From contig CAYTPX010000023.1 in assembly GCA_964439955.1 (NCBI GenBank), positions 1-30,626 on the forward strand: a stretch of 30,626 bases of DNA, written 5' to 3'. The number at the start of each line of letters is the position of its first letter. The first letter of the stretch is position 1. Source of the DNA: UBA1794 sp964439955. GTDB taxonomy: Bacteria; Bacteroidota; Bacteroidia; Bacteroidales; Bacteroidaceae. The notes beneath the pieces were generated by a model. The model was given only the letters and a program-made list of their open reading frames with translations. It ran no database searches and was not told where the DNA came from. A program made the translations under genes and the position numbers. Below, piece after piece: positions 30,572 through 30,626 of the stretch.

Positions 30572-30626
30572 GGACTTGTAGCTCAGTTGGTTAGAGCAAC
30601 AGACTCATAATCTGGAGGTCCCAGGT
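30572..30626 (+). tRNA. tRNA-Met(CAU), 5' part, cut by the window end
   Basis: Acceptor 5' strand GGACTTG (30572-30578), TA, D-stem GCTC/GAGC (30581-30584, 30594-30597) with loop AGTTGGTTA, anticodon stem ACAGA/TCTGG (four pairs plus an A-G mismatch) and loop CTCATAA with anticodon CAT at 30606-30608. The T-arm begins at the window edge. The CAU anticodon also occurs in initiator tRNA and in tRNA-Ile2. The A-G-containing stem lacks the three G-C pairs of an initiator, so elongator Met is likeliest, with Ile2 possible. Confidence 0.88.

Overview
The window looks like a chromosomal stretch of a GC-rich member of the Bacteroidota, most likely order Bacteroidales. The evidence is the repeated -7 promoter element TAnnTTTG (upstream of hisS, typA, aroA, aroQ, ftsX and a dipeptidyl peptidase gene), the weak or absent Shine-Dalgarno sequences, and two gene strings I recognise as conserved in the group: aroQ-pyk-O-methyltransferase-rbfA-lolC/E on the left, and ftsX-DUF3098-uppP-truB-queA-folK-metK on the right. 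I cannot name the genus. No phage, plasmid, insertion sequence or CRISPR array is visible, and almost everything is core metabolism or cell biology.

Layout. 1-600: an exported protein gene broken by an in-frame TAG. 866-5262 (minus): aroQ, pyruvate kinase, an O-methyltransferase, rbfA and a LolC/E-type permease. 5309-6247 (plus): a XerC/D recombinase, divergent from aroQ. 6410-8304 (minus): an ECF sigma factor and a membrane anti-sigma factor with a large external part. 8697-14938 (plus): type II NADH dehydrogenase, a family 90 glycosyltransferase, hisS and a GH127 glycosidase. 15127-17400 (minus): a DPP IV-like secreted peptidase. 17615-20044 (plus): typA and an exported nitroreductase. 20168-21472 (minus): aroA. 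21634-30265 (minus): a long run of closely packed genes, ftsX, DUF3098, uppP, truB, queA, folK, metK, LOG-family protein, DUF4271, hemD, rnpA, yidD. The window ends inside a tRNA-Met(CAU).

The unusual feature is in the gaps. At least fifteen sites carry short arrays of a degenerate repeat with a fixed 22-bp period, about 60 units in 30 kb. Each unit is roughly GYGCCGNNGC followed by TTTYCCSGNRAA. Sequence drifts strongly from unit to unit but the 22-bp register mostly holds. Units fill gaps between genes, run into stop codons, form the hisS leader and the presumed tRNA-Met leader, and in three genes are translated (anti-sigma linker, GH127 signal peptide, TruB C-terminus). A 22-nt duplication has also copied the GH127 start region. 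I know of no description of this family, and its function is unknown. Period and positions were read by eye.
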